From positions 186,001 to 250,000 of the forward strand of contig NZ_JADKSO010000003.1 in assembly GCF_015351245.1 (NCBI RefSeq): a DNA stretch of 64,000 bases, read 5' to 3'. The notes under the pieces were generated by a model that did not search any database, was not told the DNA's origin, and was given only the letters and a program-made list of their open reading frames with translations. Below are positions 46,747 to 53,891 of the stretch, piece after piece. Positions within the stretch are counted from its first letter, which is position 1. Each line of letters opens with the position of its first letter. Origin of the DNA: Rathayibacter sp. VKM Ac-2879 (GTDB lineage Bacteria > Actinomycetota > Actinomycetes > Actinomycetales > Microbacteriaceae). Position numbers and translations under genes: made by a program.

Positions 46747-49583
46747 GACTCGGTCGCAGCCGGGGCGTCGGCCGCCGGGGCGGCCTTCCTCGTCGTGGCG
46801 CGCGCGGAGGCGGGCTTCACGGCCGTTGTCTTCGCAGCGGTCTTCTTTGCAGTCGTCGTCTTCGCGGCCGCGGTCTTCGCAGCCGGCTTCTTGGCCGGGG
46901 CCCGCTTGACGGGCGCCTTCTTCGCGGGGCCCTTTGCGCGCTTGTCGGCGAGCATCTGCACGGCCTGCTCGAAGTCGATCTCCTCGATCGCCTGCCCCTT
47001 GGGGATCGTGACGTTCGTCTCGCCGTCGGTCACGTAGGGGCCGAAGCGTCCGTCGCGGATGCGGATCGGCTTGCCACTGACCGGGTCGGCCTCGAACTCC
47101 TTGAGGGCGCTGGAGGCCCGGCGCGCCCCGTACTTGGGCTGGGCGAACACCTCGAGTGCCTCCGCGAGCTCGACCTCGAAGATCTGGTCCTCGCTCGTGA
47201 GCGAGCGACTGTCCGTCCCCTTCTTCAGGTACGGGCCGTAGCGGCCGTTCTGCGCGGTGATCGGCTCGCCCGTTTCCGGATCCTCGCCCACCGTTCGCGG
47301 CAGATCCAGCAGTCGCAGAGCCGTCGCGAGATCGATCGACGCGACGTCCATCGACTTGAACAGCGAGGAGGTGCGCGGCTTGACCACGGCAGGCTTCTTG
47401 GCCCCGCGCTTGGCGGGTGCCGTCGTGGCCTCGAGGACCTCTCCGGTGGCGGGATCCGCGGCGGGCTCGGCATCCGGATCGGTCTCGGTCACATAGGGGC
47501 CGAATCGTCCGTCCTTGACCACGACGATCTTGCCGTTCTCGGGGTTGCTGCCGAGCACGCGATCGGTCTGGACGGGGGCGTCGATGAGTTCTTGCGCCTT
47601 TGCGGGCGTGAGCTCGTCGGGCGCGAGCTCGAGCGGCAGGTTGACCCGGCGGGGGGTCTCCTGACCCTCCTCGGCGACCTCGAGATAGGGTCCGTACTTG
47701 CCGATTCGCAGAGTGATGTCGTCGGTGATCCGCACCGAGTTGATGCTCTTCGCGTCGATCTCGCCCAGGTTGTCGACGACGTGGCGCAGACCGGGATGCG
47801 AGCCTCCGCCGAAGTAGAAGCGGGTGAGCCAGTCGACCCGGTCCTCTTCGCCGCCCGCGATCTTGTCGAGGTCGCCCTCCATCTCGGCGGTGAAGTCGTA
47901 CTCGACGAGGTCCGAGAAGAAGTCCTCCAGCAGCCTCACGACCGAGAAGGCGATCCAGTTCGGCACGAGAGCCGTCCCCCGCGGAGTCACGTACCCGCGG
48001 TCGACGATCGTCGAGATGATCGAGGCATAGGTCGAGGGGCGGCCGATGCCGAGCTCCTCGAGCGCCTTCACGAGGCTGGCCTCGGTGTAGCGCGGAGGTG
48101 ACGACGTCTCGTGACCCTTCGCCTCTACTTCCGAGACGATCAGGCTTTGCCCGACCTCGAGCGGAGGCAGCTTGGCGTCCTTCTCGTCGCGCGTCCCGTG
48201 CCGTTCCTCGTCGCGGCCCTCCTCGTACGCGAGCAGGAAGCCCCGGAAGGTGATGACCGTGCCGGAGGCGGTGAACTCGGCGGCCTGGGCGGTGTCGCCC
48301 GCAGGGTTGGCGAGCAAGGTGACCGTGGCGGTCGATCCCTTTGCGTCGGCCATCTGGGAGGCGACCGTGCGCTTCCAGATCAGCTCGTAGAGGCGGAGGT
48401 CGTTTCCGCGGAGGGTCCCCGAGAGCTGGTCCGGGGTGCGGAAGGTCTCGCCCGCGGGACGGATCGCCTCGTGCGCCTCCTGTGCGTTCTTGTTCTTGCC
48501 CGAGTAGACGCGCGGCTTCTCGGGGACGGTCTCGGCGCCGTACAGTGCGGCGGCCTGGGAGCGCGCGGCGTTGAGCGCCTGCTGCGAAAGCGCGGGAGAG
48601 TCGGTGCGCATGTAGGTGATGTAGCCGTTCTCATAGAGCGACTGCGCGACGCTCATCGTCTGGCGCGCCGAGAAGCGGAGCTTGCGCGCCGCCTCCTGCT
48701 GGAGCGTGGACGTCGTGAAAGGGGCCGCGGGACGACGGGAGTACGGCTTCGACTCGAGGTTCGAGACCCTCACCGTGGTCGCGGGGTCGCGAAGGGCTTG
48801 GGCGAGGGCCGTCGCGCCCTGCTCGTCGAGGACGGTGACGTCGCCCTTGAGCTGTCCGCGGTCGTCGAAGTCGCGCCCGCTGCCGATCCGCTTGCCGTCG
48901 AGTCGCGCCAAGCGTGCATCGAAGCTCACCGATGCATCCGACTCGGGGGCGAGCACGGTGGCGAGGTCCCAATAGCTCGCCGAGATGAAGGCGAGTCGCT
49001 CGCGCTCGCGGTCGACGACGAGGCGAGTGGCGGCCGACTGCACGCGGCCCGCCGAGAGGCCCGGGCCGACCTTCCTCCAGAGGACGGGCGAGATCTCGTA
49101 GCCGTAGAGACGGTCGAGGATTCGACGCGTCTCTTGAGCGTCGACGAGAGAGGTGTCGATGTCACGCGTGTTCTCGCGTGCCTTCTGGATGGCGTCCTTG
49201 GTGATCTCGTGGAAGACCATCCGGTGGACCGGGACCTTCGGCTTGAGTTCCTCGAGGAGGTGCCACGCGATGGCCTCGCCTTCGCGATCCTCATCAGTGG
49301 CGAGGTAGAGCTCGTCGGCGTTCTTCAGTGCCCGCTTGAGGTCGGCGACCGTCTTCTTCTTCTGGTCCGAGACGACGTAGTAAGGCTCGAAGCCGTTCTC
49401 GACGTCGACCGAGAACTTGCCGAGCGGGCCCTTCTTGAGCTCCGGAGGGAGGTTCTTGGGCTCGATGAGGTCGCGGATGTGCCCGACGGAGGCGAGCACC
49501 TCGTAGCCGTCGCCCAGGTACTGGGCGATGGTCTTGGCTTTCGCCGGCGACTCGACGATCACCAGCTTCTTCGTGCCGGACAC
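46743..49583 (-). CDS. topA: DNA topoisomerase I
   Basis: 946 residues. KLVIVESPAKAKTIAQYLG starts the TOPRIM domain; ATDEDREGEAIAWHL holds the metal-binding acidic residues; NGYITYMRTDSPALS carries the catalytic Tyr (about residue 324). Four short C-terminal repeats follow (GPYVTETDP, GPYLKKGTDS, GRFGPYVTDG), typical of actinobacterial TopA lacking zinc fingers, and then a Lys/Ala-rich tail (about 880-935). It relaxes negative supercoils. GTG 49583 has GAGGAG 4 nt upstream. The gene leads the tmk-holB-hydrolase-tetR run. Confidence 0.97.
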   Translation of the reverse strand: MSGTKKLVIVESPAKAKTIAQYLGDGYEVLASVGHIRDLIEPKNLPPELKKGPLGKFSVDVENGFEPYYVVSDQKKKTVADLKRALKNADELYLATDEDREGEAIAWHLLEELKPKVPVHRMVFHEITKDAIQKARENTRDIDTSLVDAQETRRILDRLYGYEISPVLWRKVGPGLSAGRVQSAATRLVVDRERERLAFISASYWDLATVLAPESDASVSFDARLARLDGKRIGSGRDFDDRGQLKGDVTVLDEQGATALAQALRDPATTVRVSNLESKPYSRRPAAPFTTSTLQQEAARKLRFSARQTMSVAQSLYENGYITYMRTDSPALSQQALNAARSQAAALYGAETVPEKPRVYSGKNKNAQEAHEAIRPAGETFRTPDQLSGTLRGNDLRLYELIWKRTVASQMADAKGSTATVTLLANPAGDTAQAAEFTASGTVITFRGFLLAYEEGRDEERHGTRDEKDAKLPPLEVGQSLIVSEVEAKGHETSSPPRYTEASLVKALEELGIGRPSTYASIISTIVDRGYVTPRGTALVPNWIAFSVVRLLEDFFSDLVEYDFTAEMEGDLDKIAGGEEDRVDWLTRFYFGGGSHPGLRHVVDNLGEIDAKSINSVRITDDITLRIGKYGPYLEVAEEGQETPRRVNLPLELAPDELTPAKAQELIDAPVQTDRVLGSNPENGKIVVVKDGRFGPYVTETDPDAEPAADPATGEVLEATTAPAKRGAKKPAVVKPRTSSLFKSMDVASIDLATALRLLDLPRTVGEDPETGEPITAQNGRYGPYLKKGTDSRSLTSEDQIFEVELAEALEVFAQPKYGARRASSALKEFEADPVSGKPIRIRDGRFGPYVTDGETNVTIPKGQAIEEIDFEQAVQMLADKRAKGPAKKAPVKRAPAKKPAAKTAAAKTTTAKKTAAKTTAVKPASARATTRKAAPAADAPAATES

Positions 49584-49730
49584 AGTTCTCCTCGGTTGAT
49601 GATGTCGGGTCGGACGATCGGGGAGTCCGACGAGTCCCCCTCTCCGGGGGAGGCGGTCTGCGGCGACCGCTCGGGGGGAACACCGTGGCGTTCACGTCGG
49701 CTTCGGGGGCCCGACAGGCACACCATACAC
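49584..49730 (-). promoter_or_regulatory. topA promoter and structured leader
   Basis: On the minus strand TATGGT (49720-49725) is a good -10, predicting a leader of about 130 nt. The leader contains three adjacent hairpins on either-strand dyads: GTCGGAC/GTCCGAC (49609-49615/49625-49631), CCCCC/GGGGG (49636-49640/49646-49650) and GCGGTC/GACCGC just beyond (about 49653-49670). Such a leader could act in post-transcriptional control. Confidence 0.4.
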
Positions 49731-49863
49731 ACTGACGCGGGGCGTCCCGCCCGTGCGGCGGGCGGGCGGAGTCGGCGAATGCGCTTCGGAAGAGCTGGGC
49801 GTCTGACAAATCGGGGGCGCGCAACCGGTGACGCGGAGCCTGGATCGGCGCATGATGAGGGGC

Positions 49864-50112
49864 ATGGCAACGACGCACACCACCACCGCTCCCTCTTACA
49901 CCGCGAAGCTCGTCGACGGCCCGCTGGAGGGCAAGACCGTCCGGCGCCCCTACGACGGCGAGTCGGCACCTGCCGCCCGCCTCGAGATCCCGGGCAGCCG
50001 GGCCGGGTCGCACTACATCTACCTGCTCGCCGGCTCGCTCGAACACGATGAGGGGGCGGGTGCGCGTCCGACGGCCGCCGCCTACCGCTATCAGCGTCTC
50101 AGCTCCGACTGA
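49864..50112 (+). CDS. small hypothetical protein
   Basis: 82 residues, hydrophilic. TAKLVDGPLEGKTVRRPYDGES, LEIPGSRAGSHYIYLLAGS and AAYRYQRLSSD suggest a compact beta domain; proteins of this length and pattern occur in actinobacteria with no assigned role. ATG 49864 is preferred over GTG/ATG codons at 49828-49863: CATGAT lies 7 nt upstream (possible leaderless start) and GAGGGG is too close to serve as a binding site. Confidence 0.6.
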   Translation: MATTHTTTAPSYTAKLVDGPLEGKTVRRPYDGESAPAARLEIPGSRAGSHYIYLLAGSLEHDEGAGARPTAAAYRYQRLSSD

Positions 50113-50272
50113 CACGGATCGAGGCGACTCGGGCACGCCGAGAGCCGTCTGCCGTCGGGACCCGTCATCTGCGGGTCCCGACGACCCGCTCCTCCTTCTG
50201 GAGGCCCGACCATGCCCACCGCAGAAGCGACGTGCGCTCCGGGCCGCCCGACCTCGTGGCAGCGGCGTGCGC

Positions 50273-50644
50273 TCACGGAGGAGGGCCCGCCCGCGATCGC
50301 GCCGCAAGCACGAGCGGGCCCACGCCGACCTCCACCGAGACGGTGACCTCCCTCTCTTCGATCACGCACGAAGAGACGTCGGCGTCGTCGGCCCGCGCGA
50401 CCTTCGCCGCTGCGGAGCAGGGCTCGCCGGGGACGAGCCCGGAGGCGACATCTGCCGCCGCGAGTGCCGCCGCGTCAGCCGCTGCCACCGCACGCTGGTG
50501 GCCCACGACACCTGCGCAGCCTCCGAGGACCGCGGTGGTGACGAGGATCGTCCCCACGACCACCCCGATGGCGACGACGGCGGCCGACCCCTCTTCGCCG
50601 TCGGTCGGAGGCGCGCACGCGCCCCAGGCGGTCGCGCGCCTCAT
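50273..50644 (-). CDS. TadE-like protein of the tad locus (Rv3654c-type)
   Basis: 123 residues. GEEGSAAVVAIGVVVGTILVTTAVLGGC is the membrane segment preceded by a DG/EEGSA-type sequence, then HQRAVAAADAAALAAADVASG and two Cys (EPCSA, SSCV) likely paired. This is the helicase/secretion-neighbourhood TadE-like family. These pseudopilin-like proteins are usually the last gene of actinobacterial tad loci. ATG 50644 overlaps the upstream TadE stop (ATGA). Confidence 0.8.
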   Translation of the reverse strand: MRRATAWGACAPPTDGEEGSAAVVAIGVVVGTILVTTAVLGGCAGVVGHQRAVAAADAAALAAADVASGLVPGEPCSAAAKVARADDADVSSCVIEEREVTVSVEVGVGPLVLAARSRAGPPP

Positions 50645-50988
50645 CCGCCTCCTCCTAACGCGCACGACCGCACGGCGACCGGTAGGCCCAGGGTCGGGAC
50701 CGGCCGGAGCTCTGCCGTCACCCGGACGCAGACGAGTCCGTCCTCTTCGGTGGTCGCGACCGTCGCTCCGAGCTGCGCCCGCTCGACGGGGAGCGCCGGA
50801 TCGTCCCCGCGTGCCGCCGACCGTGCCGCGTCGGCAGCCGCATCGACCAGTCGCACATAGTGTGCGGACGCGGCCACCGACCCGAGGCACAGCGCGAGGA
50901 CGACCACGACCGCAGGGAGCACTACCGCCATTTCGGCTGTGGCGGAGCCTTGGTCCGCGCTGAGCGCCCTGCGGAGCCGCGCCCTCAC
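50641..50988 (-). CDS. TadE-family pilus assembly protein
   Basis: 115 residues. DQGSATAEMAVVLPAVVVVLALCLGSV is the TadE signature (GSATAE followed by the membrane segment; ATAE is where prepilin peptidase would cut). AHYVRLVDAAADAARSAARGDD is the conserved Rv3655c-like region. One Cys pair (LVCVRV, VRSCAL) may form a disulfide outside. The GTG start overlaps the DUF4244 stop (GTGA). Confidence 0.82.
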   Translation of the reverse strand: MRARLRRALSADQGSATAEMAVVLPAVVVVLALCLGSVAASAHYVRLVDAAADAARSAARGDDPALPVERAQLGATVATTEEDGLVCVRVTAELRPVPTLGLPVAVRSCALGGGG

Positions 50989-51245
50989 CCCGCGGCCGTC
51001 AGAGCGCGGGTCACCAACTCGGTCAGGATGCCCCGCACCTCGTCTCCCTTGAGGATGACGACGAGGAGCCCGGCAAAGCCCACCGCGGCCATTGTCGCGA
51101 TCGCGTACTCAGCGGTCGCCGATCCCTCGTCCTCGCGCAGCCTCCGCAGAACTCGGTCTCCGAGCCGCCCGCTCCGCGCGTCCCCGAGTCGCCGCGCGGC
51201 GGCTATCCCCACCCCGAGCCCACTGTCGGTCCTCATTCCGTTCAT
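50985..51245 (-). CDS. DUF4244 protein, Flp-pilin-like
   Basis: 86 residues. LREDEGSATAEYAIATMAAVGFAGLLVVILKG is the pilin-like segment with the GSATAEY cleavage motif; VRGILTELVTRAL follows. DUF4244 proteins take the place of the major Flp pilin in many actinobacterial tad loci. ATG 51245 is chosen because GGAGCGGA lies just upstream; GTG/ATG codons further up lack such a site. A regulatory element lies 84 bp upstream (51329-51365). Confidence 0.75.
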   Translation of the reverse strand: MNGMRTDSGLGVGIAAARRLGDARSGRLGDRVLRRLREDEGSATAEYAIATMAAVGFAGLLVVILKGDEVRGILTELVTRALTAAG

Positions 51246-51328
51246 CGTTCCGCTCCATCCCTGCCCCGCTTCGTCCGCCCCGCAACGAGCATCGTCGACA
51301 CGCACCTCCCGCACGACAGTCGCAAACG

Positions 51329-51365
51329 GATCGGTGGACAACATCGGACGTTCCCCACTGTGGAG
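51329..51365 (-). promoter_or_regulatory. tad bipartite element, copy 1
   Basis: GATCGGTGGACA (51329-51340), 17 bp, CTGTGGAG (51358-51365) on the + strand. The same two words with the same 17-bp spacing occur at 53462-53498 upstream of tadA. This copy lies between tadB-tadC and the DUF4244 gene, upstream of the latter. A GATGCT hexamer (minus strand, 51288-51293) lies at the same 36-bp distance that the tadA -10 box has from copy 2. Confidence 0.55.
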
Positions 51366-51369
51366 GGGA

Positions 51370-52392
51370 TCATGCCGCTACCGCGAAGGTCGAGAAGAGG
51401 ACCGCGATCACCATCGGGGCGACCCCGAGCAACAGGAACGACGGGAGAACGCACACCCCCAACGGGAGCATGAGCGTCACCCCCAGACGAGCGGCCCGCT
51501 CCCGGGCGGCGGACGCCGCCCGCACTCGGGTCAGCGCCGCTTCGCTGCGCAGGAGGCGACCGGCGGGTACCCCCGCAGCGCTCGACAGCCCGAGCACCGC
51601 TTCAGCCGCGTCGAGGGTTCCTACGCCGGCGGCGAGGCCGCAGTCGTCGAGCGCCGCGAGCACCCGGTCACGTGCGCCGCCGACCGAGGAGCCTCCGGCG
51701 AGCGCCACGGCGAGCAGGTCCAACGCAAGGCCCGGCGCAGGGTCCGTGGGCGACGCCCCTCTCACCAGACGACGTGTCCACAGCTGGGCCGTGGCCATCA
51801 GCATCAGTCCGCCAGCGAGACAGACGACGCCGGGCAGCGTGCCCGTGAGGACGCCGATGACGTCGAAGCCGAGCAGCCCGCCGAATCCGAGGGCGACGAT
51901 CGGGAGGGCACCCACCACACGCCCCGTGGCCGCCGGACCGGCCAGGGCCACGTCGATGTCGCGACGGGCTCGTGCCAGTTCTCGCATCGACTCCGCCAAC
52001 TCGGCGAGCGCGGCGGCGACGGGCGCGCCCGAATCGGACGCGACCCTCCACGCTGCGGCGAGCGCCGCCCACGCGCCCGCCTCTTCGTCGCCTCGACTCG
52101 ACGCGCCGACGAAGCGTCGGCGCCTCACGGGGATCGTGCGCCAGACTCCGCGGGGCGTGCCCAACCGCGCCGCAGGCGCCCCCCGCAGGATCGCCTCCGT
52201 CACGTCTCGGCCGCGCCCCGCCTCGACCGCGACCGCGCGCAGGAGCCGCCGCCTCCGCGCGGCCGCGGCGCCCGGACCGACCACGGCGGCGAGGTGCGCC
52301 AGCGCCGACGCAGGGGCGACTCCCGCGGCGAGGAGGACCGACAACCTCTGCACCACGGCCGCGACTTCGTCGAGTCCCTCCGCGCGGCTCAT
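51370..52392 (-). CDS. tadBC: type II secretion F-family protein, TadB-TadC fusion
   Basis: 340 residues in two similar halves. The N-terminal half (about 1-190; VVQRLSVLLAAGVAPASALAHL, then membrane pair VGALPIVALGFGGLLGFDV) is TadB-like. The C-terminal half (about 200-340; LALDLLAVALAGGSSVGGAR, then GVTLMLPLGVCVLPSFLLLGV) is TadC-like. In most tad loci these are two genes of about 300 residues each; here both are shortened and joined. They form the inner-membrane platform that meets the TadA ATPase. ATG 52392 overlaps the tadA stop (ATGA). Confidence 0.85.
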   Translation of the reverse strand: MSRAEGLDEVAAVVQRLSVLLAAGVAPASALAHLAAVVGPGAAAARRRRLLRAVAVEAGRGRDVTEAILRGAPAARLGTPRGVWRTIPVRRRRFVGASSRGDEEAGAWAALAAAWRVASDSGAPVAAALAELAESMRELARARRDIDVALAGPAATGRVVGALPIVALGFGGLLGFDVIGVLTGTLPGVVCLAGGLMLMATAQLWTRRLVRGASPTDPAPGLALDLLAVALAGGSSVGGARDRVLAALDDCGLAAGVGTLDAAEAVLGLSSAAGVPAGRLLRSEAALTRVRAASAARERAARLGVTLMLPLGVCVLPSFLLLGVAPMVIAVLFSTFAVAA

Positions 52393-53414
52393 CGGTCCGA
52401 CCGTGATCGGAGCGGCAGCCCGCCTTCCTCGACCCGCAGCCGGCCTGCGGCATCGAGCGCGAAGCGGCCGTGGGCGGCAAGTCGTCGCCGCCCGCGCGCG
52501 CGTTCGAGATGCAGCACCAGATCGATGGCGCTGACCGTCTGCCTCGCGATCGCCTCCGGCCCCATGCCCGCCAAGGCGCCGAGCGCCTCGAGCCGCGCGG
52601 GCACGTCGGCGAGCGAATTGGCGTGCAGAGTGCCGGCGCCTCCGTCGTGCCCCGTGTTGAGGGCCGAGAGCAACTCGCGCAGCTCGACACCACGGCATTC
52701 TCCGAGCACGAGGCGGTCCGGACGCATGCGTAACGCCTCCCGGACGAGCCGGTCGAGGCCGATGCCGCCGGCTCCCTCGAGATTCGCTTGGCGCGACTCC
52801 AGCGAGACCACGTGGGGATGGGCCGGGCGCAGCTCCCCCACGTCTTCGATCGCGACGATCCTCTCGTGGGCGGGCGCACGGCCGAGCAGGGCGCCGAGGA
52901 GGGTGGTCTTGCCCGAGCCTCCCGCGCCGGTGACCAACAGATTCCACCGCGCGTCGACGGCTCGATGCAGGAGGTGCAGCCCCGCCTGGTCGATCATCTC
53001 GGCCTCGCGCAGATCGTCGAGGCTCCACGTCTCCGCTCGGGGGAGCCGCACCGAGATCTGCGTCCCGCCCGTCGCCACAGGCGGCAACACCACATGAACG
53101 CGGACGCCGTGGCGCAGGCGTACGTCGACGCACGGGCTCGCCTCGTCGACATGACGTCCTCCCGCGGCGACCAATGCCACCGCGAGGCGTCGAACGCCGG
53201 CGTCGTCGACACTCCAGCGCCGATCGCGCTCGGCCCCGCCGCCTCGGTCGATCCAGAGGCCTGAGCCGCCGTTGACGAAGAGGTCGGTGACCGCCGGGTC
53301 GGCGGCGTAGGGCGCCAGCGGGCCCAGGGCTTCGGCCGACGCTCGCGCCGCCGGCTCGTTCGCGGCCGTCCGGCGGTACTCCTCGGGGACCAGGGGGACG
53401 AAGTCTGCACTCAT
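52389..53414 (-). CDS. tadA: TadA/CpaF-type secretion ATPase
   Basis: 341 residues. LLVTGAGGSGKTTLLGALLG is Walker A, IVAIEDVGEL the Asp box, RMRPDRLVLGECRGVELRELLSALNTGHDGGAGTLHANS the Walker B and His box, followed by ARQTVSAIDLVLHL. It powers the tad pilus or secretion system. ATG 53414 is fixed by TACCGT at 53421-53426 with a 6-nt gap (leaderless). It heads the minus-strand tad operon. CpaE/Ssd and the TadV prepilin peptidase are absent from this stretch. Confidence 0.93.
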   Translation of the reverse strand: MSADFVPLVPEEYRRTAANEPAARASAEALGPLAPYAADPAVTDLFVNGGSGLWIDRGGGAERDRRWSVDDAGVRRLAVALVAAGGRHVDEASPCVDVRLRHGVRVHVVLPPVATGGTQISVRLPRAETWSLDDLREAEMIDQAGLHLLHRAVDARWNLLVTGAGGSGKTTLLGALLGRAPAHERIVAIEDVGELRPAHPHVVSLESRQANLEGAGGIGLDRLVREALRMRPDRLVLGECRGVELRELLSALNTGHDGGAGTLHANSLADVPARLEALGALAGMGPEAIARQTVSAIDLVLHLERARGRRRLAAHGRFALDAAGRLRVEEGGLPLRSRSDR

Positions 53415-53420
53415 TCCGGC

Positions 53421-53426
53421 ACGGTA
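53421..53426 (-). promoter_or_regulatory. -10 box of tadA (leaderless)
   Basis: TACCGT on the minus strand, 6 nt before ATG 53414. No recognisable -35 is present; the bipartite element at 53462-53498 begins 36 bp upstream and may replace it. Confidence 0.5.
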
Positions 53427-53461
53427 GGTCGGACTCAGGCCTCGGCGAGGGCGTCCCCTCC

Positions 53462-53498
53462 GATCGGTGGACAGAACGCCGAATCGGTCTCTGTGGAG
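53462..53498 (-). promoter_or_regulatory. tad bipartite element, copy 2
   Basis: GATCGGTGGACA (53462-53473), 17 bp, CTGTGGAG (53491-53498) on the + strand, identical in both words and in spacing to copy 1 at 51329-51365. It lies 36 bp upstream of the tadA -10 box. Confidence 0.55.
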
Positions 53499-53599
53499 AA
53501 GCCACGATGCGCACCAGGCGCACACCACGATGCGCTTCCGCGAGCAGCGCTCGAGCGGTGGCGACCAGCAGTCTCAGCTACCGCCTGAGCGGTCCGAGG

Positions 53600-53702
53600 A
53601 AAAAGAAGGGGGCGGCACCCATTGGGGGGAACGGGTGCCGCCTCGGCGGCGCTGGATTGGGGGGAATCACTTGCGCCGCTGAGACCGAAGTTCATTCGGC
53701 CG
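53600..53702 (-). ncRNA. 6C RNA
   Basis: On the minus strand two hairpins each present six consecutive C in the loop. The first pairs GCGGCGC (53673-53679 region) with its complement at 53646-53652 around a 20-nt loop; the second pairs 53633-53642 with 53611-53620 (10 bp, perfect) around a 12-nt loop and is followed by a U-rich stretch (CTTCTTTTT), forming a terminator. The two loops share the 11-bp word TTCCCCCCAAT. This is the conserved actinobacterial 6C motif; in mycobacteria the homologous small RNA also lies beside the tad locus and uses its C-rich loops to pair with G-rich mRNA sites. Length about 103 nt. Confidence 0.9.
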
Positions 53703-53708
53703 TGTGTA

Positions 53709-53737
53709 AGAGTACGCCACACTCCAGATTTCGCCAA
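53709..53737 (-). promoter_or_regulatory. promoter of the 6C RNA
   Basis: On the minus strand, -35 TTGGCG (53732-53737), 17-bp spacer, -10 TACTCT (53709-53714). The expected start is near 53702, just before the first hairpin. It is the best housekeeping-type promoter in the window. Confidence 0.75.
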
Positions 53738-53826
53738 GTCCGGAAGAGCCTCTCAGCCGACTTTTCTCCGAACCTCTCCCAACTCTCAGGGTTGGAAGCC
53801 GGACGGCCGCTGTCGGACCCTGGCGC

Positions 53827-53832
53827 TACGGT
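53827..53832 (+). promoter_or_regulatory. candidate -10 box of acs
   Basis: TACGGT lies 59 bp upstream of ATG 53892, which has AAGGAG at 53876-53881. The remaining 53740-53891 sequence has no gene. Confidence 0.35.
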
Positions 53833-53891
53833 GGTCGAGACCGACCGCGCCGGCCGGTGACAGGTCGACCTCGCGAAGGAGCGAATCGCAG

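Noticed and set aside
53611-53642. Terminator on the + strand between tad and acs
   Set aside because: The perfect hairpin has its U-tract on the minus strand and a matching promoter there, so it belongs to the 6C RNA.
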